Program-made: the position numbers and the translations under genes | Assembly: GCA_030054145.1 (NCBI GenBank) | Contig: JASGCK010000015.1 | Span: 1-53,267 of the forward strand | Reading direction: 5' to 3' | Source: Cytophagales bacterium | GTDB taxonomy: Bacteria; Pseudomonadota; Gammaproteobacteria; Burkholderiales; Burkholderiaceae_C | DNA length: 53,267 nucleotides | Notes under the pieces: generated by a model | The model's database searches: none | Told to the model about the DNA's origin: nothing | The model's input: the letters and a program-made list of their open reading frames with translations, nothing else | In this document: positions 1-7,081 of the stretch, piece by piece | How positions within the stretch are numbered: the first letter of the stretch is position 1 | How the letters are laid out: each line of letters opens with the position of its first letter

Positions 1-51
1 AATAAGTTGTAATTCTCATCTTTGAGTGTCCACTTTTAGGGGACAAGTCCA
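1..51 (-). mobile_element. IS3-family-like element, left end and start of orfA (cut by window edge)
   Basis: Reading leftward from 51, the sequence TGGACTTGTCCCCTAAAAG is followed by TGGACA and, about 30 bases in, an ATG at 19 that opens a reading frame starting MRITTY before the window ends. A short terminal repeat followed closely by orfA is the usual layout of IS3-family elements. The same 19 bases recur at 48473-48491. A related terminus starts at 52516, next to genuine IS3 orfB/orfA sequence. The element interrupts a transposase-like frame (36-158). Assignment to IS3 rests on the end similarity, because the transposase body lies outside the window. Confidence 0.5.
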
Positions 52-158
52 GTCTCCATATCCCAGCGCACATGGACTCGCCCTCCTGGCGTGTCCACCA
101 CCATTGGCTCTGCGCTCTCGTTGCCGCTCGTTTGTATACCTCGTTTGTGTTCACCCAT
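36..158 (-). pseudogene. N-terminal fragment of an IS4/IS1380-like transposase
   Basis: An ATG at 158 is preceded by a good ribosome-binding site (AGGAGG about 9 bases upstream) and opens a 40-residue frame. Its middle, MVVDTPGGRVHVRWD, resembles the start of a DDE transposase family common in Burkholderiales (IS4/IS1380-like, typically 400+ residues). The frame stops a few codons after it runs into the IS3-type terminus at 51, which looks like one insertion sequence landing inside another. Only the first ~35 residues remain, so it cannot function. The family call comes from remembered sequence similarity, not a search. Confidence 0.5.
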
Positions 159-223
159 TTGGTGATCCCTCCTGTAGACCTCTATCCTATAGCCGATACG
201 CCTTGGCGAGGCTTTACAGAGGG

Positions 224-415
224 CTAACTGCTTTTTTTAGGTTCATAGGATTCATTGAATCGTAACGCAGCAATGCGGGCCGTGGCGGGGTGCTTCGTGC
301 CAAGGCTTTGCAGCCTCTCGCGCAGCTTGCCGTTTAAATCGCGCCAATAGACACGAAGGCAAAAAACACCAAAGCGGTTGATTTTTAATCGGGGAACTTT
401 AATCACTCGGGACAC
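224..415 (-). pseudogene. Truncated tyrosine recombinase/integrase, N-terminal fragment
   Basis: This 63-residue frame contains INRFGVFCLRVYWRD and SLGTKHPATARIAALRFNE, which match the N-terminal arm/SAM-like region of phage and island integrases. The catalytic domain (R-H-R-Y) is missing: the frame stops at 224 and mobile-element debris follows. It begins only 66 bases from the 3' end of tRNA-His, the usual position of an integrase beside its attachment site. It is probably the remnant of a genomic island once integrated at this tRNA. No second copy of the tRNA 3' end was noticed in the window, so the other island boundary is not visible. Confidence 0.6.
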
Positions 416-481
416 CTAGTCGGGACACTGACAAGGTGCTTTTCGAGAAAATTAGAAGTTAAATCAACACGTTAAAAACGT

Positions 482-558
482 TGGGGTGGCTGATGGGACT
501 CGAACCCACGACAACAGGAATCACAATCCTGGACTCTACCAACTGAGCTACAGCCACC
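482..558 (-). tRNA. tRNA-His (GTG)
   Basis: Read on the minus strand the gene is 77 bases including the extra 5' G (G-1) typical of tRNA-His and an encoded CCA. The acceptor stem GTGGCTG pairs with CAGCCAC, the D-arm contains TAGCTCAGTTGG, the anticodon loop is TTGTGAT (anticodon GTG) and the T-loop is GTTCGAACC. It lies downstream of ppiD in the same direction. An integrase fragment sits immediately beyond its 3' end. Confidence 0.97.
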
Positions 559-585
559 GCAGAATGCCCTTGATTATAAATCGAA

Positions 586-2520
586 TCAAGTCGATTTTGA
601 CTTCGCTTGCGCTGCCAAACTTGGTTTTGGCACTTTAATCTGCACGTTAAATTTATCTTTCAGATACTCGTAGTAGCTGACGCTCTCGGCGGTGGACCAT
701 ATTTGCAAAAATTGTTCGCGATTTTGATTGGTTAGTGTTTGACCGGGTTCAATAATTTTGGTTACGCGCACAAGCCGATAACCTTCTGAACCCAAATCGA
801 CCCCCACCCACATAGGCAATTGAGTCGCTTTGGCTTTGAGCACAGCCTCTATCAGTTTGGGATTTTGTTGTTGCGCGGTGTCGTTGCGCGAAATCACCAT
901 TGGAGCGCCTAGTTGATCAGGAATACTTGCTTCTCTTTTTGCGCTTAATTCGGCAAATTTAGCAGCGCCTTCTTTGCGCGCCAAATCCGCCCCCATTTGC
1001 TCTGTCAACAGCGCTTGGGCACGGTCTTTGACTGCTGCGAGTGGTAGAGTTTGCGCTGGCGTGTAACTCACCACTCGACCCGCCACCAATTGACCGCCGC
1101 CCACATCAATGGCTTCGGTATTGCGCTTTTTATCTATTGAGTCAGCTCCAAATAATGCGCCTAAAAATTTATTATTTGCCAATGCACCACGCTGATTGGG
1201 CAGCGCTTGACGGGTCACGTTATCCGCTGTTTGTATGGTGAGTTTTAGTTTGTCAGCGGCTGGCTTCAAACTGTCGGATTGTTCGTAGACAGTATTGGTA
1301 AAGATTTCAGCGGCTTCGCTGAATTTTTTTTGCGCCATTTGTTTTTGAACGTCTGCTTCAATTTCAGGTCGCATTTCTGCAAAGCTACGCACCTTGGGTA
1401 GTTTGATTTCGGCGAGCTGAATAATGTGATAGCCAAACTCAGACTCAACCACATCACTGATTTGCTTGGCATTCATTGCAAACACAGCATCTTCAAATGA
1501 CTTGGTCATCGCACCACGTGCAAAAAAACCTAAATCGCCACCATTCACCGCAGAGGCTGTATCTTGCGAATATTTTTTAGCCACATCAGCAAAACTAGCG
1601 GGGGATTTTTTAACAGTGGCCAACAAATCTTCAGCTTGCTTTTTGGCTTTTTGTCGCTCCTCTGCCGAGGCGGTTTTGGAAACAGTCATCAAAATGTGAC
1701 TGGCTCGTCGCTCTTCCGTGCCGCCCAGCTTTTGCGCGTTTTGTTCGTAATAGGTTTTAACATCCGCTTCGCTGGGCGTTATGGTTTTTTGAATACTCTG
1801 CACATCAAGTACCACGTATTGAATGGATGCTTTTTCCGCCGCTTGAAACAGTGCCGAATGGCTTTTATAAAAAGCCTCCACCTCTGCTGGCGTAGGCGAA
1901 ACTCGCTTTGCAAACTCGGGGGGCGAATAGGTGAGCACCTGCACTTCGCGTTTTTCAAAATAAGCATTTAGCGCGGTGTCGACCAAAGCGGCAGGAACTA
2001 TGCCACTTTTAGCCAGACTAGATTGCACTTGCTGAATCGAAAGATCAGAGCGAACACGCGCTTCAAACGCTTGCGGTGTGAGCCCTTGCGGTGCCAGTAA
2101 CTCTTTGTAACGCGCCTCGTCAATTTTGCCGTCTGGCTGGCGTAGTGCTGCCAGCACAGGGTTTTGCAGCAGCTCGGCAGCCAAGCGCTGATCGCTTACA
2201 TCTAAGCGCAACTTTTGCGCTGCGGTTGCCAACACTCTTTTTTGTACCAAGCGCTCTAGGGACGCATATTTAAATTCGCTTGAGTCAAAAAACTTAGGGT
2301 CAAGATTGGGGGCGCTTTGACGAATACGCTCTACATCGTCTTTAGCGGCCGCATCCCAGTCGAGTTGACCAATCTTTTTTCCGTCAACCACGGCCACGGT
2401 CGGACTCTTCTCACCCATTGTGTTGAAGCCTTCGATGCCAAACAAAAAGAAGCCTGGCAAGATGAACAAGAACAATAAAATCTGAATGGTTTTGTTATGG
2501 GTGCGAATGAAATTAAACAT
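586..2520 (-). CDS. ppiD: Peptidyl-prolyl cis-trans isomerase/chaperone PpiD (SurA N-terminal domain protein)
   Basis: This is an inner-membrane-anchored periplasmic foldase that helps newly exported outer-membrane proteins fold. The 644-residue product starts with a short cytoplasmic tail and one hydrophobic anchor (about residues 13-32), followed by a SurA_N-like region. A parvulin/PpiC rotamase domain lies at roughly 265-370, seen in RRASHILMTV, GGDLGFF and FGYHIIQLAEIK. A long C-terminal segment follows, as in PpiD proteins of about 620-650 residues. It lies downstream of hup and tRNA-Val on the same strand. This neighbourhood is common in Burkholderiales and parallels the hupB-ppiD pair of enterobacteria. 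The ATG at 2520 places the membrane anchor correctly. Confidence 0.93.
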   Translation of the reverse strand: MFNFIRTHNKTIQILLFLFILPGFFLFGIEGFNTMGEKSPTVAVVDGKKIGQLDWDAAAKDDVERIRQSAPNLDPKFFDSSEFKYASLERLVQKRVLATAAQKLRLDVSDQRLAAELLQNPVLAALRQPDGKIDEARYKELLAPQGLTPQAFEARVRSDLSIQQVQSSLAKSGIVPAALVDTALNAYFEKREVQVLTYSPPEFAKRVSPTPAEVEAFYKSHSALFQAAEKASIQYVVLDVQSIQKTITPSEADVKTYYEQNAQKLGGTEERRASHILMTVSKTASAEERQKAKKQAEDLLATVKKSPASFADVAKKYSQDTASAVNGGDLGFFARGAMTKSFEDAVFAMNAKQISDVVESEFGYHIIQLAEIKLPKVRSFAEMRPEIEADVQKQMAQKKFSEAAEIFTNTVYEQSDSLKPAADKLKLTIQTADNVTRQALPNQRGALANNKFLGALFGADSIDKKRNTEAIDVGGGQLVAGRVVSYTPAQTLPLAAVKDRAQALLTEQMGADLARKEGAAKFAELSAKREASIPDQLGAPMVISRNDTAQQQNPKLIEAVLKAKATQLPMWVGVDLGSEGYRLVRVTKIIEPGQTLTNQNREQFLQIWSTAESVSYYEYLKDKFNVQIKVPKPSLAAQAKSKST

Positions 2521-2585
2521 GACGAGAACTCAAAAAGTAAAAAGGCGAACCGCAGTTCGCCTAAATAGAATAACCAATCAAAGCG

Positions 2586-2661
2586 TGGTGAGTGCTAACG
2601 GGGTCGAACCGCTGACCTACGCCTTGTAAGGGCGCCGCTCTACCAACTGAGCTAAGCACCC
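2586..2661 (-). tRNA. tRNA-Val (TAC)
   Basis: A 76-base minus-strand cloverleaf with encoded CCA. The acceptor strand GGGTGCT pairs with AGCACTC (one G-T pair), the D-arm contains TAGCTCAGTTGGTAGAG, the anticodon loop is CTTACAA (anticodon TAC, valine) and the T-loop is GTTCGACCC. It lies 9 bases after the hup stop and upstream of ppiD, so it is probably co-transcribed with hup. Confidence 0.96.
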
Positions 2662-2670
2662 ACGCTGGAA

Positions 2671-2946
2671 TTACTTATTCAATGCATCCTTCAAACCCTT
2701 ACCTGGGCGGAATTTTGGTACTTTAGCAGCCTTAATTTTGAGAGCTGCGCCCGTTTTTGGATTACGACCAACACGAGCAGCGCGTTTGCCAACAGCAAAT
2801 GTACCAAAACCAACGAGGGCAACCGTGCCACCCTTTTTGAGCGTCGTGCGAACCGCGCCCATTAAAGACTCTAATGCGCGACCAGCAGCCGCTTTAGAGA
2901 TTTCGGCGTGCTTTGCCATGTGTTCCACTAGTTCGGTCTTATTCAT
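2671..2946 (-). CDS. hup: DNA-binding protein HU
   Basis: This is a small nucleoid-associated protein that binds and bends DNA as a dimer. The 91-residue product starts [18 protein letters not shown] and carries the HU/IHF signature region [21 protein letters not shown] with the DNA-binding arm proline, ending in [13 protein letters not shown]. The ATG at 2946 was chosen over an upstream in-frame start because it matches the conserved N-terminus and has AAGGAG 8 bases upstream. A promoter with 17-base spacing lies just upstream at 2965-2993. tRNA-Val, ppiD and tRNA-His follow. Confidence 0.96.
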   Translation of the reverse strand: MNKTELVEHMAKHAEISKAAAGRALESLMGAVRTTLKKGGTVALVGFGTFAVGKRAARVGRNPKTGAALKIKAAKVPKFRPGKGLKDALNK

Positions 2947-2964
2947 TACTAACTCCTTGAGATA

Positions 2965-2993
2965 AAAATACGTGTTTAGAAACAACTTTACAA
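2965..2993 (-). promoter_or_regulatory. Candidate sigma70 promoter of hup
   Basis: On the minus strand TTGTAA (2988-2993) and TATTTT (2965-2970) are separated by exactly 17 bases. Each matches four of six consensus positions, and the pair lies 19 bases upstream of the hup start codon. No other likely promoter was noticed in the gap to the next gene upstream. Confidence 0.5.
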
Positions 2994-3041
2994 AATGCGA
3001 CGGTGAATTCTAATCGGTTTTTAGAGAATTTTGCTTAACTT

Positions 3042-4136
3042 CTACAAAGCGGCAACTATCGCTTTCCCTAATTCACTGGTGGTTGCACGCCCGCCCATGT
3101 CAGGTGTTTTGGGCGATCCTGATTTTGGATCGAGCACTCGCTCAATTGTTTGAAGGATGTGGTCATGCGCGGCTTTATGTCCAAGATGCTCTAGCATCAT
3201 CGCACCACACCAAATTTGACCAATCGGATTGGCGATGCCTTTGCCCGCAATATCAGGCGCGGAGCCATGCACAGGTTCAAACAGCGACGGGAACTTGCGG
3301 TCAGGATTGAGATTCGCGCTTGGTGCAATGCCAATCGTGCCTGTACACGCAGGACCTAAGTCGCTCAAAATATCGCCAAACAAATTGCTAGCGACAACAA
3401 CATCAAAAAACTCGGGGCGCTGCACAAAATGCGCAGTCAAAATATCAATATGAAATTTGTCAGTTGTAACGTCAGGATATTTTTTCGCCATCTCCGCCAC
3501 ACGCTCATCCCAATACGGCATCGTGATGGCAATGCCGTTCGATTTGGTTGCGCTGGTTAAGTGTTTTTTAGCGCGTGACTGAGCCAGATCAAAAGCGAAC
3601 TTGAGCACGCGGTCAGTGCCAATACGCGTAAACACCGATTGCTGCTGCACAAACTCGCGCGGTGTGCCCTCAAACATACGCCCGCCCACTGCTGAGTATT
3701 CGCCTTCCGTGTTTTCACGCACGATGTACATATCAATCTCGCCAGGCACACGCGCCGAACCATCACGCCGAACTACGGGAGCGATGATGCCGGGCATCAA
3801 CCGCGCAGGACGCAAATTGACATACTGATCGAACTCACGGCGAAACAAAATGAGCGAGCCCCACAGCGAGACGTGATCGGGGATTTTCTGTGGCCAACCG
3901 ACAGCGCCAAAATAAATCGCATCGTGTCCGCCAATCTGATCGCGCCAAGAGTCAGGCATCATTTTTCCGTGCTTTTCAAAATAATCCCAGCTTGCGAAAT
4001 CAAAATGATCAAACTGCAAATCGATACCAAACTTGGTTGCTGCCGCTTCCATCACGCGCACACCCTCGGGCATGGTTTCTTTGCCGATACCGTCTCCAGC
4101 GATGACCGCTATGCGATGTTTCGTTTTGTTGCTCAT
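3042..4136 (-). CDS. Tartrate/D-malate dehydrogenase (isocitrate/isopropylmalate dehydrogenase family)
   Basis: This is an NAD-dependent beta-decarboxylating dehydrogenase. The 364-residue length and sequence resemble the TtuC/DmlA (YeaU) branch acting on tartrate or D-malate rather than LeuB. Visible are IAVIAGDGIGKETMPEG at the start, the substrate-binding stretch NLRPARL, the tyrosine context VRENTEGEYS, the metal-binding aspartates in VVASNLFGDILSD, and the NAD-binding EPVHGSAPDIAGKG near residue 290. The ATG at 4136 is preceded by AAGGAAAG. It follows the dehalogenase-like hydrolase on the same strand with a 26-base gap, so co-transcription is likely. Exact substrate cannot be decided by eye. 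Confidence 0.85.
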   Translation of the reverse strand: MSNKTKHRIAVIAGDGIGKETMPEGVRVMEAAATKFGIDLQFDHFDFASWDYFEKHGKMMPDSWRDQIGGHDAIYFGAVGWPQKIPDHVSLWGSLILFRREFDQYVNLRPARLMPGIIAPVVRRDGSARVPGEIDMYIVRENTEGEYSAVGGRMFEGTPREFVQQQSVFTRIGTDRVLKFAFDLAQSRAKKHLTSATKSNGIAITMPYWDERVAEMAKKYPDVTTDKFHIDILTAHFVQRPEFFDVVVASNLFGDILSDLGPACTGTIGIAPSANLNPDRKFPSLFEPVHGSAPDIAGKGIANPIGQIWCGAMMLEHLGHKAAHDHILQTIERVLDPKSGSPKTPDMGGRATTSELGKAIVAAL

Positions 4137-4162
4137 AGAGACACTTTCCTTGAAATTAACAA

Positions 4163-5047
4163 TTAAGGTGTAAAAAATGCAAGTGCTTCTTGGAGCACAA
4201 CGGTTGGATTTTCTTCAGGAATGTAATGTCCGCTCTCCACAGGCAACCCAGACACATGATTCGCCCGTTCGCGCCAAAGCGTCAGCACATCAAAGCACTG
4301 GGCAACCACGCCCTTTGCGCCCCACAGCACATGAATGGGCGTGTCGATTTTTTTGCCCGCAGCAACGTCCGCGCGGTCATGCTCTAAATCAATGGTGGCT
4401 GCCGCGCGGTAGTCCTCCGCCATCGCCATTGCACTATTCGGAATGAAGGCGCAGCGCTCGTATTCGCGTAGCGCAGCAGGCGCAAACTTCTCTAGCCCAC
4501 CGTAACGCGAACCCATGACGCTGTGTATATAGCGCACGGGATCATCGCCAATTAAGGCTTCGGGCAGAGGCGCAGGTTGAATCAAAAAGAACCAGTGCCA
4601 ATACAGCGTGGCAAAAAGCTGCGTGGTGTTTTCGTACATTGCCAGCGTGGGCGCAATGTCAAGCAGCATCATGCGCTCCACAGCGGCAGGGAAATCAGCC
4701 GCAAGGCGATGCGCCACACGTGCGCCACGGTCATGCGCGAGCACTTGAAATTGCGAATAACCAAAATGCGCCATCACCGCCATCGCGTCCGTTGCCATCG
4801 CACGCTTGGAGTACGGCGTGTGTACCGCGTCTGTTGCAGGACGATCCGAGTCGCCATAACCGCGCAAATCAAACATCACTACCCGGAAATGCCTAGCCAG
4901 CTCTGGGGCTGTGAGGTGCCACATCGCATGACTTTGCGGATGGCCGTGAATCAATAAAAGTGGTTTGCCATTCAACTGACCGCCAATGCGTCCGCTAAGG
5001 CGAACACCCGCATTTGAAATGTCAAACGATTCAAAATTTTTAAACAT
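4163..5047 (-). CDS. Alpha/beta hydrolase with complete fluoroacetate-dehalogenase active site
   Basis: This 294-residue alpha/beta hydrolase resembles fluoroacetate dehalogenases (haloacetate hydrolases). Compared with the well-studied Rhodopseudomonas enzyme (D110, R111, R114, D134, H155, W156, Y219, H280), equivalents appear here as nucleophile D106 in HDRGAR, carboxylate-binding R107 and R110, D130 in LLDIAPT, halide-pocket H151/W152 in YWHWFF, Y213 in DYRAAATID and catalytic H274 in SGHY. The start at 5047 (GGGGAG upstream) was preferred to an in-frame start at 5143, which would run far into the EamA gene. It overlaps the end of the EamA gene by 8 bases, suggesting translational coupling. 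Members of this family also act on chloroacetate, and some are non-dehalogenating hydrolases. Confidence 0.78.
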   Translation of the reverse strand: MFKNFESFDISNAGVRLSGRIGGQLNGKPLLLIHGHPQSHAMWHLTAPELARHFRVVMFDLRGYGDSDRPATDAVHTPYSKRAMATDAMAVMAHFGYSQFQVLAHDRGARVAHRLAADFPAAVERMMLLDIAPTLAMYENTTQLFATLYWHWFFLIQPAPLPEALIGDDPVRYIHSVMGSRYGGLEKFAPAALREYERCAFIPNSAMAMAEDYRAAATIDLEHDRADVAAGKKIDTPIHVLWGAKGVVAQCFDVLTLWRERANHVSGLPVESGHYIPEENPTVVLQEALAFFTP

Positions 5048-5942
5048 TTTTTCTCCCCACCACAAACCAAACGCCCAGTGCGCACAAAAGCGTCCCCGCG
5101 ACCGTGACCAAACTAATGTGCTCATCAAACAACAGCCACGCAATAGCGGCGGTCGTTGGCGGAACCAAATAAAGCAACGAAGTCACGCTTGTTGCCGCGC
5201 CGCGCTGCACCAATAAATAAAAGAGCGAGCTACCGCCCAGCGACAAACCCAGCACCGCCCAGCCCATTGCCAGCATGAGCTGCGGATGCCAAATCATGGG
5301 CGCGGTATCAAGCAGCGCAAATGGCAAGCACACAATGGCAGCGCCTGCAAGCCCAATGCCATTGCCCACGCGCACATCAACAGGCGCAACAAAACGCTTC
5401 TGATAGAGCGTGCCAACGGTGATGGAGATGAGTGAAAAAATAGTCCAGCCCAGCGTGAATGGTGTCACCTCTAAACCCACCGACAGCTTGCCCGACACCA
5501 CCAGCGACAGGCCTGCAAAACCAAGCGCAAGTCCTGCCCATTGCCAAACGCTCACGCGCTCCTCCTTGCTAACCAGTCCTACCCAAAGCGCGGTCAATAT
5601 GGGCTGCAAGCCCACAATCAGCGCCGTCAACCCCGCGCCCATGCCTGCTTTGATGGCTAGCCACACGCCCGATAAATAACCCGCTTGCACCAGCGTTCCT
5701 GTCACCAACAAATGCAACCACTGCGCGCGGCTACTAGGCCACGCGATGGCTTTCAAGCCCGTGCTGCATCCAATCCAAATTAAAAAGCACAGAACCGATA
5801 ACGCGCAACGAATCGCTAAAAAACTCATCGCAGGTGCATACGGCATTCCAAGGCGTGCTGAGATAAATCCCGTGCTCCAGATGAAAACAAAAACAAAGGG
5901 CATAGCGGCAATCCATGCCGACGATTTGCTCGAATGGGTCAC
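5040..5942 (-). CDS. EamA/DMT-family transporter
   Basis: This is a 300-residue membrane protein with about ten hydrophobic helices in two related halves, the standard EamA (drug/metabolite transporter) architecture. The first half starts with FVFVFIWSTGFISARLGMPY and the second with the region around GTLYQKRF. Substrates of such proteins range from amino acids to xenobiotics and cannot be read from sequence. It lies 4 bases downstream of pgsA's stop on the same strand and overlaps the dehalogenase-like gene, so the two may share function, for example export or import of the hydrolase's substrate or product. That link is inference from operon structure. Confidence 0.85.
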   Translation of the reverse strand: MTHSSKSSAWIAAMPFVFVFIWSTGFISARLGMPYAPAMSFLAIRCALSVLCFLIWIGCSTGLKAIAWPSSRAQWLHLLVTGTLVQAGYLSGVWLAIKAGMGAGLTALIVGLQPILTALWVGLVSKEERVSVWQWAGLALGFAGLSLVVSGKLSVGLEVTPFTLGWTIFSLISITVGTLYQKRFVAPVDVRVGNGIGLAGAAIVCLPFALLDTAPMIWHPQLMLAMGWAVLGLSLGGSSLFYLLVQRGAATSVTSLLYLVPPTTAAIAWLLFDEHISLVTVAGTLLCALGVWFVVGRKNV

Positions 5943-5946
5943 GGCT

Positions 5947-6522
5947 TTATTTCACTTTCGCACGAATTTCAGGCAATGCTTTTTGCAAGTAATAAATCAT
6001 TGACCAGATCGTCAAAATAGCCGCCAAAAGAATTAAAACATGACCTGCGGCGCGTGTGCTCAACATCCCAAACAACGTGCCATCAAACAGCAAAAACGGA
6101 ATCGCCACCATTTGCGCCGCCGTTTTTAACTTGCCAATCATGTGTACCGCCACGCTTTTAGATGCGCCAATTTGCGCCATCCATTCACGCAGTGCCGAAA
6201 TCGCAATCTCACGCCCCACAATGATGAGCGCGATGAACATATCCACGCGGTTTAAATGCAGCAGCGCAAGCAGCGAGGCGCACACAAGCAGCTTATCTGC
6301 AACAGGATCTAAAAAGGCACCGAATGACGAAGTTTGATTCAACCTTCTTGCCAAATAACCATCAAACCAATCCGTCATTGCAGAGATAACAAAAACAAGC
6401 GTTGCAATGAGGTTTTGAAACTCCGTGCTGATGGGTAAATAAAACACGCCCACAACCACGGGAATAGCAACAATACGAGCCCATGTGAGCAGCGTTGGAA
6501 TGGTAAAAAACTTAGATCGCAT
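5947..6522 (-). CDS. pgsA: CDP-diacylglycerol-glycerol-3-phosphate 3-phosphatidyltransferase
   Basis: This integral membrane enzyme makes phosphatidylglycerophosphate from CDP-diacylglycerol and glycerol-3-phosphate, the committed step to phosphatidylglycerol and cardiolipin. The CDP-alcohol phosphotransferase motif is intact (TDWFDGYLARRLNQ followed by FGAFLDPVADK, giving DxxDGxxAR...GxxxDxxxD). It has about five hydrophobic segments and 191 residues, normal for PgsA. The ATG at 6522 gives the conserved start MRSKFFTIPTLLTWARI; an in-frame TTG at 6537 is the alternative and neither has a clear ribosome-binding site. Linkage of uvrC and pgsA is common in proteobacteria; here a lipoprotein gene sits between them. 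Confidence 0.93.
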   Translation of the reverse strand: MRSKFFTIPTLLTWARIVAIPVVVGVFYLPISTEFQNLIATLVFVISAMTDWFDGYLARRLNQTSSFGAFLDPVADKLLVCASLLALLHLNRVDMFIALIIVGREIAISALREWMAQIGASKSVAVHMIGKLKTAAQMVAIPFLLFDGTLFGMLSTRAAGHVLILLAAILTIWSMIYYLQKALPEIRAKVK

Positions 6523-6547
6523 GATGGCTATTTTCAAGGTTAGGACT

Positions 6548-7081
6548 TTAGGGCTGGAGTGAATGTAGTTGAAATTTCAAGTCATCATTAAACAAAAAAG
6601 TTTCATTAAATACCCACGGCTTGGGCAAATGCGAGACGGAGCCAAACGGTGCTGCACGCCGAATCGCCGTCATCGCCATCTGCGTCGTTTCTGGGAAGAA
6701 GCGAGGGACGCGCCTTGCGTCCAATGCCTGAACCGAGCCGTCGGCATTGAGGCTAATTTCAATCACTGGAATGGATGCCAATTGCTCTGGCAATGCGCCC
6801 ACGAAGGTTGCGCTGTCATTCATCTGCATGATTTTTTTAGCCATCTGCACACGATAAGCCAACAAATCAGGCGCAGTGGCTATAGGTGTGGTCCGAGCAG
6901 GTGCTGGCGTGGTCGCTACGGATGGCGTGGTCGTTGCGGATGGTGTGGTCGTTGCGGATGGTGTAGTCGTTGCGGATGGTGTGCTCACTGTTATCAATGA
7001 AGGCATTGCGCTACAAGCCACAAGAGCGGCGGATGCGCCAATGCTGAATGCGCGTTTCAATTGAGCGTTAGCGAACTGCAC
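6548..7081 (-). CDS. Small lipoprotein with a Thr/Pro/Ser repeat and a TonB-C-like domain
   Basis: I propose a GTG start at 7081: it has AGAGGAA 7 bases upstream and opens directly on a lipoprotein signal (positively charged N-terminus, hydrophobic stretch, lipobox LVAC). An upstream in-frame ATG at 7117 is the alternative. The product is about 177 residues. A low-complexity TPSATT repeat follows the signal (encoded by the 18-bp repeats at 6909-6986). The C-terminal ~80 residues contain [20 protein letters not shown] and IRRAAPFG, which resemble the TonB/TolA C-terminal fold. It overlaps the uvrC stop by 14 bases, implying translational coupling. The function is unknown; an envelope role is suggested by the signal only. 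Confidence 0.65.
   Translation of the reverse strand: MQFANAQLKRAFSIGASAALVACSAMPSLITVSTPSATTTPSATTTPSATTTPSVATTPAPARTTPIATAPDLLAYRVQMAKKIMQMNDSATFVGALPEQLASIPVIEISLNADGSVQALDARRVPRFFPETTQMAMTAIRRAAPFGSVSHLPKPWVFNETFLFNDDLKFQLHSLQP
6909..6986 (+). repeat. 18-bp tandem repeat (about 4.3 copies) inside the lipoprotein gene
   Basis: The unit GTGGTCGTTGCGGATGGT occurs exactly at 6927-6944 and 6945-6962. One- to three-base variants lie at 6909-6926 and 6963-6980, with a partial copy after that. Because the unit is a multiple of three, it encodes in-frame TPSATT repeats in the minus-strand lipoprotein, so copy-number change would alter linker length without a frameshift. Confidence 0.9.

Noticed and set aside
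26-265. 79-codon plus-strand open frame at the left edge
   Set aside because: It runs antisense across an IS end and a transposase fragment with a better frame and ribosome-binding site on the minus strand, and it has low-complexity P/L/R-rich content without a recognisable motif.
6909-6986. Possible CRISPR-like array
   Set aside because: The 18-bp units are directly adjacent with no unique spacers and encode an in-frame peptide repeat. No CRISPR array was seen in the window.
6569-7000. 143-codon plus-strand frame rich in W/G/C repeats
   Set aside because: It is the antisense reading of the 18-bp repeat in the lipoprotein gene; the repeated WCGRCGWC is an artefact of that repeat.
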